NCBI RefSeq assembly: GCF_036669915.1
Contig: NC_089313.1
Location: 9,336,488-9,400,487 of the forward strand
From: Pocillopora verrucosa
Taxonomy: Eukaryota > Cnidaria > Anthozoa > Scleractinia > Pocilloporidae
Direction of reading: 5' to 3'
Length of the DNA stretch: 64,000 nucleotides
Below are positions 52,554 to 61,820 of this stretch, piece by piece; the stretch's first letter is position 1; each line of letters starts with the position of its first letter. The notes under the pieces were generated by a model, which ran no database searches, had not been told where the DNA came from, and saw only the letters and a program-made list of their open reading frames with translations. The position numbers and the translations under genes were made by a program.

Positions 52554-54626
52554 ATGGCGACTAAATTCGAACCCGATCATTTCGGCCTTCTATGCCACCT
52601 GGTAACTTTCTCAGATTGGCATAGTCCAAAGTTTGGACGGTTTGAATTTGAATCAATTGTGGATGCTCTTCGAAAAATACTTCCTTGGGAAACCAATTTT
52701 ATTATTGAGCGCAGTGGAAGTTTAGCGGAAAGACTGTATTTACTAAGGCTGGAAGTGGCCGAGGAAAACGAAGGAAGTAGCGTTCGATATCGATATGGAA
52801 CAGATCTTGATGTGATGTTCCTGCCACAACTAGCTATAATCAAGGAAATTACTGAGTCTGATGAGGAAGAAAACAGTGCAGATGAATCAATTAGCGATGT
52901 TGTTGCTTTTATTGAGAATGCAAAAGAACCAAGGTATGTAAAACTCCGTGTTAATACTGCTTGCCGGTGGAGTTTACCCGATGACGTTTTAGAAAGTGAA
53001 GGGGACTGTGTTTACGTATCAAGCTCTAAATTTTGCGACGTATTTCGGAAGAACTTGAACCAAGTTCAAGAAGTTGCAAAAGCAGCTGGACCTTCCTTGT
53101 TAGTCACAGAGCATTTGATTCAGGAATCCGGCATCCGCATGGATAGTATGGATCTTGTCTTTGCTTTCCGTTGTCCTAATTGGCCTTCTGTTGCTGATGA
53201 ATGGGCGAAGAGAAAACGGAACTGGCCACAACCAGAAGTCGTGCAGATGATTCTCCATCAAGGTTATGCCGTGGTCGCAAAAGGGTCTGGAGACAGCAGC
53301 GCTTCCCATCTGGAATGGAGGTTGTCATTTTCTTTTGCTGAAACAGTTCTGGCACAGAATCTGAATTCAGTGCAGAGGAAGTGCTATCTGGTTGTAAAAG
53401 GTCTCGTGAAAGATCTCCATTGTGAAGGTATACCTTCCTACTGGGTTAAATGTGCCTTCTTCTGGTTCTTAGAGGAGGCAGACCCAGACATCTGGAACAA
53501 TTCAAACCTTGGCCACTGTGTGCTCGGAGTAATTGAAAGGCTTACAAAATGTCTACAGAGTTACATGTTGCCCAATTACTTTGTCATACAGAGAAATCAT
53601 CTTCAAGAAATTTCCAAAGAATCTTGTGCAATCATTTCCAAGGAGTTGACACAAATCATGCAGAAGCCTGTCTTAGCTCTAGCAAACTCCCCTAAACTTA
53701 CAAAATGCATTGAGTCAATTTATAGTCAGGCACCCAAGAAGTATGGATACAGCACTCTCATTGCACTTTTAAAGGAATTCCACAGCTCCCCAGATAAGAA
53801 TGTTTTGAATGATTTTCTTAAATACCACCTCTACAATCTTGGCTTAATGTTGATGGAAAATCCCAAAACAGCGCAGAAAGGGATAGAGTACATTGAGTGT
53901 GTTGTTCAAATTTTGAAAGGGACTGGAAAGCAAACAAATGCCTATGAATTACTGTGTGATTCAATAGTACAATGCCAAAGACGCCATGGTGATGGTGATG
54001 CAGAAGCAGCTGCCTGCCGCTTGATTTCCATGAGGAGCCTGGGATTTTCAGATCAAGAGGTAATTGCAACACTGACAAAGGCCACCAACGGTATTGATCT
54101 TCCTGCCAGTCTATTCCACAATGCTGGATGTTTCTACCATGTACAAGCATATGAAGATGATGTTACTGAACCTAATGGAGAGCTTCTAAACCATGCCGAG
54201 ATGATGCTGAAAAAATCAGTGGAGTTGCAGCCAACCAATGCTTCTCACTACGTAGAGCTTAGCATGTTTTTATACAGAAATGATCGTTTTGATGAAGCTA
54301 TAGAGGCTGCAAAGCAAGGTATAACTTGTAGTAAGACCTCTAAAGTGTTGAAATACCTTGGTTATGGTCAAAGTGAGGAGATTACATTGGATGGTAACCT
54401 CGGTCACCATATTCAGCAAAATGACACTATTGAAGCTCCAGCCCTGATATTTGCATATTATGTCTTGGTAGCTTGTTTGGAGGAGTTGCATAGAGAGGAT
54501 GAAGCACTAAAGTTCATGGACTCTTACAGAACAGCTTGTAGTGATCCTTGTAAAGCTATTGATGAAGATGATTCACTGGTGCTTTATAATTACTCTTGTT
54601 TATTGCTCAAGTTACCTGGAGTTTGA
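52554..54626 (+). CDS. cGAS-like receptor (Mab-21-type nucleotidyltransferase) with C-terminal TPR-like region
   Basis: A single-exon 690-codon frame; an in-frame TGA at 52548-52550 fixes ATG 52554 as first start. Residues 50-310 match the Mab-21/cGAS fold. The nucleotidyltransferase GS motif is at G55-S56 (RSGSLAERLY), the metal-binding pair at D84 and D86 (YGTDLDVMF), and the likely third acidic residue is D200 (SMDLVFAFRC), followed by the family pattern NWP..ADEWAKR.RNWP. Then come EWRLSFSFAE, LNSVQRKCYLVVKGL and SYWVKCAFFWFLEE (255-308), the typical Mab-21 C-terminal helices. Residues 400-690 are helical; 548-590 fit a TPR unit (ALSY-like spacing: AEMMLKKSVELQP, then YVELSMFLYRNDRFDEAI). 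The family makes cyclic dinucleotides or 2'-5'-linked products on sensing RNA/DNA in animals. With all catalytic acids kept, an active cytosolic immune sensor is inferred; ligand and product are unknown. Not a MAB21L developmental protein by its TPR tail and length. Confidence 0.82.
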   Translation: MATKFEPDHFGLLCHLVTFSDWHSPKFGRFEFESIVDALRKILPWETNFIIERSGSLAERLYLLRLEVAEENEGSSVRYRYGTDLDVMFLPQLAIIKEITESDEEENSADESISDVVAFIENAKEPRYVKLRVNTACRWSLPDDVLESEGDCVYVSSSKFCDVFRKNLNQVQEVAKAAGPSLLVTEHLIQESGIRMDSMDLVFAFRCPNWPSVADEWAKRKRNWPQPEVVQMILHQGYAVVAKGSGDSSASHLEWRLSFSFAETVLAQNLNSVQRKCYLVVKGLVKDLHCEGIPSYWVKCAFFWFLEEADPDIWNNSNLGHCVLGVIERLTKCLQSYMLPNYFVIQRNHLQEISKESCAIISKELTQIMQKPVLALANSPKLTKCIESIYSQAPKKYGYSTLIALLKEFHSSPDKNVLNDFLKYHLYNLGLMLMENPKTAQKGIEYIECVVQILKGTGKQTNAYELLCDSIVQCQRRHGDGDAEAAACRLISMRSLGFSDQEVIATLTKATNGIDLPASLFHNAGCFYHVQAYEDDVTEPNGELLNHAEMMLKKSVELQPTNASHYVELSMFLYRNDRFDEAIEAAKQGITCSKTSKVLKYLGYGQSEEITLDGNLGHHIQQNDTIEAPALIFAYYVLVACLEELHREDEALKFMDSYRTACSDPCKAIDEDDSLVLYNYSCLLLKLPGV

Positions 54627-56870
54627 CTTTGATTTAAGAGAGTTATAAAAATCACTGACAGTGACACTGTGAGTATGAAATCCAGAGCAATTTTAAGCTG
54701 AATGGTAATCGCAAGTAGTTTTTTAGGATTACATTTTTTTGCTAAAGAACTTGCATTGCTCTCTAAACCAATCACATGCAAAACTAAATTCCTTCCCAAC
54801 TAGTGAGTAATCACCTATTTCAGCCCCCCCCCCCCCTCAGAAGTTTGCTTGTTTAAGCTTTGGACTCTCTTTGCCTCAATGCAATTTTTTTCTGTTCTGA
54901 CTGGCCATTGTAATTTCTTTTGTTTTGGCTTTTAGCATCACTCCCTTTAATTAGAAAGTATACCATTGTGTATGGCAGGCAAGGCGTAACCCTTTAATCC
55001 CTAAGAATGACTGGCATCTAACTTCTCAAGACCACCCAAATCATAGGAAATGATCACCACCTGAAGCTCTCAATAGTTAAACAAATTCTCCTTGTCAGCA
55101 CCCTAGAAAACATATGGAGAACAGTATGGAGAATATGAATACTGATTTTAAGTGTAAAAAGTTACCCTGCAATAGATTAGCATCCCACCCAATAGGGGTC
55201 AGAGGCAAGTTTGGGGAAAAATCTTTGTTGATCTAAGCCAATAAAATCTGGATAAGCTCTGGCAGGAACAGCCCTATGACTTATGCACTGATGCTACTTT
55301 TCACATGATTTCAATTTTTCAGCAGGGTTTTTTCCTGAGAGCAGTCATAACTGTGTATAAACTCAACATTTTCAATTGTTTACAAATTTGGACTCATTTC
55401 AGCCCCACCTTTTGGCATACAAAATCAAACCAGCTGAATTCCAAGGAAGATGTTACACAAATGGACAAATGGGCAAATCTAATGGGCTAAATTACTGTTT
55501 TTGTGGGTTGTTTAATACATATAAATGGAAAAAGCCTGGAAACTAGAGAAAAATCCTAAAGAAAGTTTATCACAGAACAGCCTGAAAAATGTGTTATCAT
55601 AAATTTTATCTAAAAAAATTAGATCTTAACACAGGAAAACTGCTTATTAGAAATAAAAATATGATAATACTGGTATACTTGGAAAAAATGCTTAATACAA
55701 CAGGGAAAACAAACTGTACTTAACCTTTTTACAAGGGGAGAAATCTTTGATTTATTTATTTTGACTTATTATATCTCACACACCTGTTGCATTATTATTT
55801 TCTTTAAAGTATAATTATAACTATGGTACACTTAAATTAGCAGATAGCCTTTTCCCACTTTCAGGATTAGCAATTTCAAAAGGTCCAAAGTACCTACTAG
55901 GTCCTATGTACCAAACTAACATCGAGAAACCCTTTCACCCCCTGGATCAATCACGGTGTAAACTCTCCTTACCATTTGTTATACAGTTCTTTCAATGTGA
56001 ATTTTGAGAAGGTGGTAGTAAATCAATTTTCTCTTTATCATGAGGTTGATCATTTTCTTTACTCTCATTACCTTTTGGCTTATAGATGTATTGTTTTTGT
56101 GAGGAGAAATTACTCATTTTGTCTCTCTTAAGAGAGCAATTGAGTGTCCAAATTAAACCACAATTGCACTGGTTTTGCTTTACTTCACTTAATGAATGGT
56201 CTAGAAAACTCTACACCCTCTCAATCAATTAAATGCCATAGCCTAAAACCAATTAAGACTTGGTGGGTAGCATTTTCCTGCATATCAGACAGTCTGCATG
56301 TTTTCAATTTCAGATTCCATTGCCTCTGTGTTATTATCTTTTGGTATGACAAGCCCCTGTGATAGCCTTAGTGTTGGTTTTTATGTCTCTTGAGTGGAAA
56401 GCCTTCAAATGACTTCAGCTTTGGTTTAAAAGACCTCATGCATAGTGTGCAATAGACTTATCAGACTTTATTTCACAGCCATTCATGATGCTCTCTATCT
56501 CCATGCAAGGCCATGAAGTAGTAATTTTCATGTAAACTTGTGAGGTTGCTGTTTTAAAACTTGATCATGAAGGGCCAATAAGCTAAGAGTTTCTTATGGC
56601 CCACTTCTCACTGAATAACATACACATTGACCCTAAAGCTGTCCTTTTTTAGCAGGACACTGGTCACAGACTCAGACCGGGTGATCCCAACCTCTTGAAG
56701 CCACGGGTCTCCTACTTCCTGAACAGTTGCTATAGACACCCATACCACTGGCTTGGCAGTAGTGTTTGGTATCACTTCCCTTGAATTCAGCTTTGCGACA
56801 GTTACAGGCTAAAATTTGAGAGTCTGGTACCCAGTAACCTGGCCTTGCTTTGTTTTTTAATTTTTAGATT
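54627..56870. other. No gene recognised; probable 3' UTR of cGAS-like gene at left
   Basis: AATAAA at about 55240-55245 and again near 55654 could end the cGAS-like transcript. A C-run lies at 54826-54838. No protein domain or splice-bounded exon was recognised on either strand, and the remaining short frames look like chance. Confidence 0.4.
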
Positions 56871-57167
56871 TGGAGACAACAATCTGATGTACATTGGGAT
56901 TTTCAAGTTACAATTCCTGATTTTGAGGATTTGTTAACATTACTTTGTTGTCAACTTTTAAGATTTATGAGAATGGTCGTATCGTATTTACCACCTAATT
57001 TTCGCAGATTATGTCTGTCTCCTTACCATTCTTTTCCAACTCATGGTATTTTGTGTAATGTAGTGTATCGTAGTTTTATCAATTTCTTAATTTTGTTCTT
57101 TCCTGCGGGAGTGTGTCATTTAATTTTTTTTCCCTTACACAAGACCAGAGGAATTAATCCCTCATGA
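56871..57167 (+). other. Exon-like frame next to element copy 2
   Basis: After a TTTTTAG acceptor-like site a frame reads IWRQQSDVHWDFQVTIPDFE, then LLTLLCCQLLRFMRMVV, PPNFRRLCLSPYHSFPT, to TGA near 57165. It is not matched in copy 1, whose homology starts about 43375. Its aromatic-rich style resembles the element ORFs that follow (57261 on), so it may be an upstream exon of the same gene that copy 1 lacks. Confidence 0.3.
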
Positions 57168-57663
57168 TTATGTTTGGTCCTTAGAATGTGTGTTTTTTTA
57201 TATTTAGATTTTTTTAATTAGGGATCTTTTTTATGTTTTCAGATCAGTTCCCATAATTATATGTCAACTTTATGTGCACTCTATATGACAGATAGAGGTT
57301 ATTTTCAAGATTCAATCTTAAGTCTTTCTCAAGCTTTAATCATTAGAAGATGTAGAATGGAATATTATGTAATTCAAATATCTTTTTGTAGGGAATTTCA
57401 AACGAGTTTTTTTCAAGCCCATGATCAATCTCCTGACACTTTATCAATTTCTTTTTGATGTTCTCTCAGAAAACAGAATCATTAGACACAGATTAGGAAT
57501 AAACGCAGGTGTCTTGAAAACAAGGCGCTTAGACCAAGTGTATTGTCATAGCAATTTATTTATGCCAGTTCGTTTATTTTCTGTTTTATAGCTACCACCT
57601 TCGAACCTACTTTTTTGGCCAGCTTTTTCATATTCATTTATATGGTGTTTTTCTCTTTCTTAG

Positions 57664-57924
57664 ATACATCAAAACTATGCAGACAGAGATGCCATCTATT
57701 TGTTCTTTAGTAATTTAAAAATGGTTTTAAGGGTAGACGGTATCAATATAGCTATACAATTTCAAGATGTAGATTTTTTGAATCGTGTAGTTTCACTATA
57801 TAACAGAAGACAATTTTTAGATTGTTTTCATGATATGCAAGGAGAGTTATACCCATATGAATGGTTAGCCATTATGTGGTCAAGCAATGACCATGAAATT
57901 AATTTTTATACAATTTATTTTTAG
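57664..57924 (+). CDS. Element ORF (DVDFLNRVVSLYNRRQFLDCF)
   Basis: After TTTCTTTCTTAG the frame reads IHQNYADRDAIYLFF, NLKMVLRVDGINIAIQFQ, DFLNRVVSLYNRRQFLDCF and YPYEWLAIMWSSNDHEIN before TAG 57922-57924. The preceding site is a good splice acceptor and the first in-frame ATG is internal (57721), so it looks like an exon. Copy 1 keeps the homologous DNA (about 42650-42910, minus) with changes. No known domain. Confidence 0.4.
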   Translation: MHQNYADRDAIYLFFSNLKMVLRVDGINIAIQFQDVDFLNRVVSLYNRRQFLDCFHDMQGELYPYEWLAIMWSSNDHEINFYTIYF

Positions 57925-58294
57925 ACTGAATTTCCATTGGAGGACATTGTGGATTTTTTTTAAACATTTAAATCATTATTATGGTGGTATGATATCCAAG
58001 ATGAAATCTGTGTCCTTTTTAATCAGTGTAGGTTTTTTATGATTGTCACCAATATTTATAATATTATACCCTTAATAAGTTTTGGTTTCGTCGAGTATGA
58101 TGAAGAAGATGTAGCGCCACCTATGTAAGGGGATTATATATGGTTAACCACCAATTACCACAGAGAAACTCATAAGGTCATACATTTTTTCTTGATTGTA
58201 TTCCTCAATCATCCTTTTTGTGACGCTTTCAACTTTTTCAGAATAAGTATCCCTTTATGGATTACTACAAATTCAAGATCCCGAGAATGAAATT

Positions 58295-58537
58295 TTGGTC
58301 CTTTTAAACCATTTTGATTTTTTTATGAATGTCAATTACGTTTATAATGTCATGAACATTAATTGTTTCAATTTTGTCCCCTATCAAGAGGTACCACCAC
58401 ATCTAGAGAATTGTACATGGTTAGCTACCATTCCCAACAGAATCAGTCATAACATTTTTCATTTTTATTGTATCCATTTGTATAACAATAAACTTTACAT
58501 TGGTTTTTACATGTGTGTTGTCTTATCTATGATCTAA
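58295..58537 (+). CDS. Element ORF of repeated module, copy 2
   Basis: The frame reads VLLNHFDFFMNVNYVYN, NINCFNFVPYQEVPPHL and ENCTWLATIPNRISHNIFHF, matching the minus-strand ORF at 41994-42323 in copy 1. The + strand stop lies right at the inserted THAP transposon (element starts 58538). The paralogous unit directly upstream is at about 57925-58125. Confidence 0.4.
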   Translation: MVLLNHFDFFMNVNYVYNVMNINCFNFVPYQEVPPHLENCTWLATIPNRISHNIFHFYCIHLYNNKLYIGFYMCVVLSMI

Positions 58538-59239
58538 TGCGGGTATCAGCGGCCATCCCGAGGGGTCGACCCCCGGGCAACCCAAGGGCAACCCACGGGC
58601 TTAGCAGGGGATTTGTAGCAAAGGCATGCCCCGCACGCGGGGCATTAGAGCGCTTTTTCGTTTTTGGCAAAATACCCCTGGGCCATACCCACGGGATTTG
58701 CACGTAATCTGCTGTCTCAACGTTCAGCGAAACGACCTGATCTCAGTTATTTTTGCTTTCCTACAAGGCCCAATGAGCGTAAGAAGTGGGAGGTTTTCTG
58801 TAAGCGAGCGGATAAAAAATTCAAGACACTCGGCAATCCAAGAATCTGTTCATTGCATTTTAAGGAAAGCGACATCGAGATTTCAATTTCATACGGTTAG
58901 TTCGCATTCGAAGCGTCTTGCCGATAGGAAGAGACAGTGTGATGAACAACCGCAAGCCAAGAAAGTTTGCCCCAGAAAGCTCGAATTTGAGGACTCCATA
59001 GAGACTTGTGTGGATTTTAGTGCTGATGTGGCTTCAGTAAACCATGATCACTCGTACTTTTGCATCGAGGAACAGGCAACACCGACTATATGTTGCCCAG
59101 GTTGCTCGAGGGGTGGGGGTATTTGTCCCAATTTTTTGCCCTACCCGAGGGGCTTTAGCATGTATTTGTCACGGCAGCTGTGACAAATGCCCCTGGGTAC
59201 CCGGGGGTCGATTCCTCGGGATGGCCGCTGATACCCGCA
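58538..59239 (+). mobile_element. 702-bp THAP-encoding DNA transposon with TAA target duplication
   Basis: The terminal inverted repeats start TGCGGGTATCAGCGGCCATC at each end; at least 28 bases are perfect before a short mismatch. TAA flanks both sides (58535-58537, 59240-59242), and copy 1 of the host element (near 41939-41946) has the single TAA, giving exact boundaries. Inside, a frame reads RPDLSYFCFPT, ERKKWEVFCKRADKKFK, NPRICSLHFKESDIE, the centre and C..H end of a THAP zinc finger; the first two Cys are not in frame. A 3-bp TAA duplication and a THAP domain fit the PIF/Harbinger group. No DDE domain is present, so it is non-autonomous. Confidence 0.85.
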
Positions 59240-59497
59240 TAACTCGTGAAATGCAGAAAAAAAGCCGTCTGCTATTTCTTTATCCCAGTTAGTATAGTAA
59301 ATACATCGTTCGTTTCCATAGGGGTAGTAAATGTGTCGCAAGGCATCGCGGAATATAATGTCATGATGTCTCTCCCGTAATTTCAACCCCTGAATTTCTT
59401 TCTGATACCTTTCCACATCTTGTGCATGTTTCGATGCTTGCTGACGAATCTTGCGCTTAAGGCGACGCACTTTTTTCCCATGCGAAGATCCTGCCAT
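59141..59497 (-). CDS. Coiled-coil element ORF truncated and extended by a transposon
   Basis: The frame starts MAGSSHGKKVRRLKRKIRQ and runs through ERYQKEIQGLKLRERHHDI, DALRHIYYPYG and KEIADGFFSAFHEL. It then enters the THAP transposon at 59239 and ends with about 32 residues translated from its inverted repeat. The counterpart in copy 1 (41437-41952) has a stop and an insertion instead. The basic N-terminus plus heptads suggest a small nucleic-acid-binding coiled-coil protein; that is inference. Confidence 0.45.
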   Translation of the reverse strand: MAGSSHGKKVRRLKRKIRQQASKHAQDVERYQKEIQGLKLRERHHDIIFRDALRHIYYPYGNERCIYYTNWDKEIADGFFSAFHELCGYQRPSRGIDPRVPRGICHSCRDKYMLKPLG

Positions 59498-59740
59498 CTT
59501 CTATAAACACTTTTAACACACTAAACAGGTTTCTCATGGGACGGCGTCGTGTTTTCTTGCCCCTTTTAGACATGTGCATCCAAGATGGTCACTTAGATTT
59601 GTGACCATAGAAATTCTCTCTCCTGTTTTTACCTTGAATCTCATACCAACGTGATGAATGTTTGACGGTTGTCATGGCTTTAATCTCACCCACCAATTGA
59701 GGCACGCTTTCCTCACAATTTTTCCAACTGTCGTAGGCTT

Positions 59741-60040
59741 TCATGACATCCTCAAACTCATGCCCTCATTATATTCTTGGATCCTCTTTACTGAACGGAC
59801 CAGATCAAACCAGTGTGTAAATATATACATTTGCCTATGAGCTTCCACGGGTGACGCATAATGTTGTAGTTTATCCAAAACGGTTTCGTGAATTACTTCT
59901 TCACAGAACCACTCGTAATCTTCGCGACCTGTAGGATCCCCATGGTGGCGTTTAGGAATGTCATCTTGACGTTTAAAGACTTCGCATAAAGCATTTAAAA
60001 ACATCCAGATATCGTGGTAATCTTGGACACGCGAGACCAT
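59741..60040 (-). CDS. Element ORF (QDYHDIWMFL family), copy 2
   Basis: The frame reads RVQDYHDIWMFLNALCEVF, KRHHGDPTGREDYEWFCEE, ETVLDKLQHYASPVEAHRQM, YIFTHWFDLVRSVKRIQE and then frameshifts near 59765 relative to copy 1 (EFEDVMKAYDSWKN). Its N-terminal 40 or so codons were removed by the 481-base deletion. It runs through the position where copy 1 has a stop (41091-41093). No known domain. Confidence 0.45.
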   Translation of the reverse strand: MVSRVQDYHDIWMFLNALCEVFKRQDDIPKRHHGDPTGREDYEWFCEEVIHETVLDKLQHYASPVEAHRQMYIFTHWFDLVRSVKRIQEYNEGMSLRMS

Positions 60041-60640
60041 GCGATGTCTTGTGCTTTACTTTTGTACAAATGTGATGTGAATTAGGAGATATCCATTCGT
60101 TCTTCATTAACAAGCTGACATAATGCACAATTACAATGGGGACATTGTAGGGTAGGATAGGGTGTAAAATACCAACACTGAGAACCCAGTGCTTGCTTGA
60201 TAACGCACAGACAGCAAAATTTACTATCCTGATTTACTGTATAACCAAAATAAAAGAAAATTGACTGTAACAACTTATCTAAAGACTTATTACATCTATA
60301 ATATTGCTAATCACTTCAATTTTTTGCATTTTGGTATGTCAAAAATTATTATCACACACTACAAAATTTTTCCTAAAAAACTTGAAAAATTGACATTACA
60401 GATGAGTAATTTACTAGTCAACAACTACCACTGAACTTTCCACTTTAATCGAAACAAGCGTATTTTTAATAATAACATGGACAGTTTATTCTTTAGGTCT
60501 GTTGAAAAATTTACTCTAGAATTATGATAAGTTCAGATAGTTCTGGTGGCTTTTCTTTGTTGCCAGAGCATCGTACAGCATTGAGATCAGTTTGATTTCG
60601 TCTTTCCCATTCCTGGTGAAATCTTCTGTATTTATTCTAG

Positions 60641-60830
60641 ATTGCTGTGTGGCTCATTCACTTCAAAGAAGACGAAAGCCTCAAACAGATTGGAATACTG
60701 ACTGTACTGTACAAACACAATGTTGCTAAGAAGTTTGGAAGTTTGCAGTACCGAGTGACAGTATCACTGGTTCTTGCAAGTGGAAATGTAAGATTTCTGG
60801 AAGTGAATTTGTTTCATAGAGCATCATTTG
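60641..60830 (+). other. Candidate upstream coding exon of the gene at 61.8-63.4 kb
   Basis: TTTATTCTAG precedes and GTAAGT follows this 190-base stretch. It is open in the frame IAVWLIHFKEDESLKQIGIL, then HNVAKKFGSLQYRVTVSLV and LFHRASFG. It ends in phase 1, and the acceptor at 61787-61788 opens in the matching phase (G plus TG) without a stop, reading VNSRLGFNLFLMETK. This makes a continuous frame but could be chance. No ATG is in it, so a further 5' exon would be needed; the sequence upstream belongs to element copy 2. Confidence 0.35.
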
Positions 60831-61238
60831 GTAAGTATGCTAAGGATATCAGCATAAAATAAAGATCGCAAACAAGAATAGCAGCGCTCGTTTTAACTTA
60901 AAAATAACCTTTTGGAAGGTTGTCACCTGTAGAGTATTCATAAGTCAAGTGACTTCTCTCATTCTGACTCAAATGCAACTGTCATTTACTCAATGATCAA
61001 TATATTTGCCATACAATACTCGTAATTAGTTATTTTACTTTTACTTATGAGGGTAGATTTACAACACGATTAAGTAATACAACGTGCCTTTACAGTGGTA
61101 ACGCTATATAACGCAATACACAACAGCACCTCTGAAAGAACGCTAAAATGCGCTTTTATTGGTAACTTTGCTTCTTTCGAGAACAACAAATCTCTTGGGT
61201 ATCAATTAAGTCGATATGCAAAAGTCCACTTTTGTGAC

Positions 61239-61304
61239 CAAACAGAAAGCCGGTCGCTAGAGGGATTTTGCCAAAATCCCTCTAGCGACCGGCTTTTTGT
61301 TTGG
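61239..61304. repeat. Long near-perfect palindrome
   Basis: Two arms of about 33 bases meet with almost no loop (CGCTAGAGGGATTTTG against CAAAATCCCTCTAGCG, extending outward through AGCCGGT/ACCGGCT to CAAACA/TTGTTTGG). It lies in the intron proposed between 60830 and 61789. Such symmetry is typical of a recent foldback insertion; no coding content. Confidence 0.85.
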
Positions 61305-61820
61305 TTGTTGGCATGCAAATCTTGAGCGACATTTTTAAAACAATACAACGATTCCAGTTCATGCGAGAATATTTCCAATTTCGCTTATGCAAACTCCACC
61401 AAAAGAAGTGTTCCAATCTAACACAGGTTAGTGCGTTTCATGCATGAGATATACAGGAAGCCATTCAGAGGTAATGTTGACTTGAAATTTAAAGGAAACT
61501 ACATATTGAGGGTCACGTACAGCAGTGACCAAAAGGTTTCTCCCAAAGCATTGTGATTTTCGACATCTTATTTCAACGTTTTTATGTCCGAATCTTTCTT
61601 TTGAATGTCTGGCGAGCTTTGTTTTAACGCGACTAAAAACGTTTCAGATGGAACAGGCTGAGAATCAACGTGCCTATTTGAAGCTCGACAAAAAAGAATG
61701 AACGCGAACGTTAATGAATCGCTTTTAATAAACATGAAACCGACATCAACTAGTACCACATAGGTACTTGCCACTTTTACTTACGAAGTGAATAGTCGGC
61801 TAGGTTTCAATCTATTTCTA

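Larger units (their letters stand above)
57228..60178 (-). mobile_element. Unclassified element, copy 2 (inverted partner of 40.3-43.4 kb)
   Basis: The reverse complement matches 40262-43375. On the + strand it shows ORFs LCALYMTDRGYFQDSILSL (57261-57458), DGINIAIQFQDVDFLNRVV (about 57664-57924) and DEDEILV-type module (58295-58537). On the minus strand it shows the KKVRRLKRK coiled-coil ORF (59141-59497) and the QDYHDIWMFL ORF (59741-60040). It carries a 702-base THAP-encoding transposon (58538-59239) absent from copy 1 and lacks a 481-base segment of copy 1 with AAG microhomology at the junction near 60049. Sequence outside both ends is unrelated. No polymerase or terminal repeat was seen. 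Confidence 0.65.

Noticed and set aside
61788..61820. Start of the last gene at 61788
   Set aside because: That codon is GTG spanning a splice acceptor; the first ATG is 61821.
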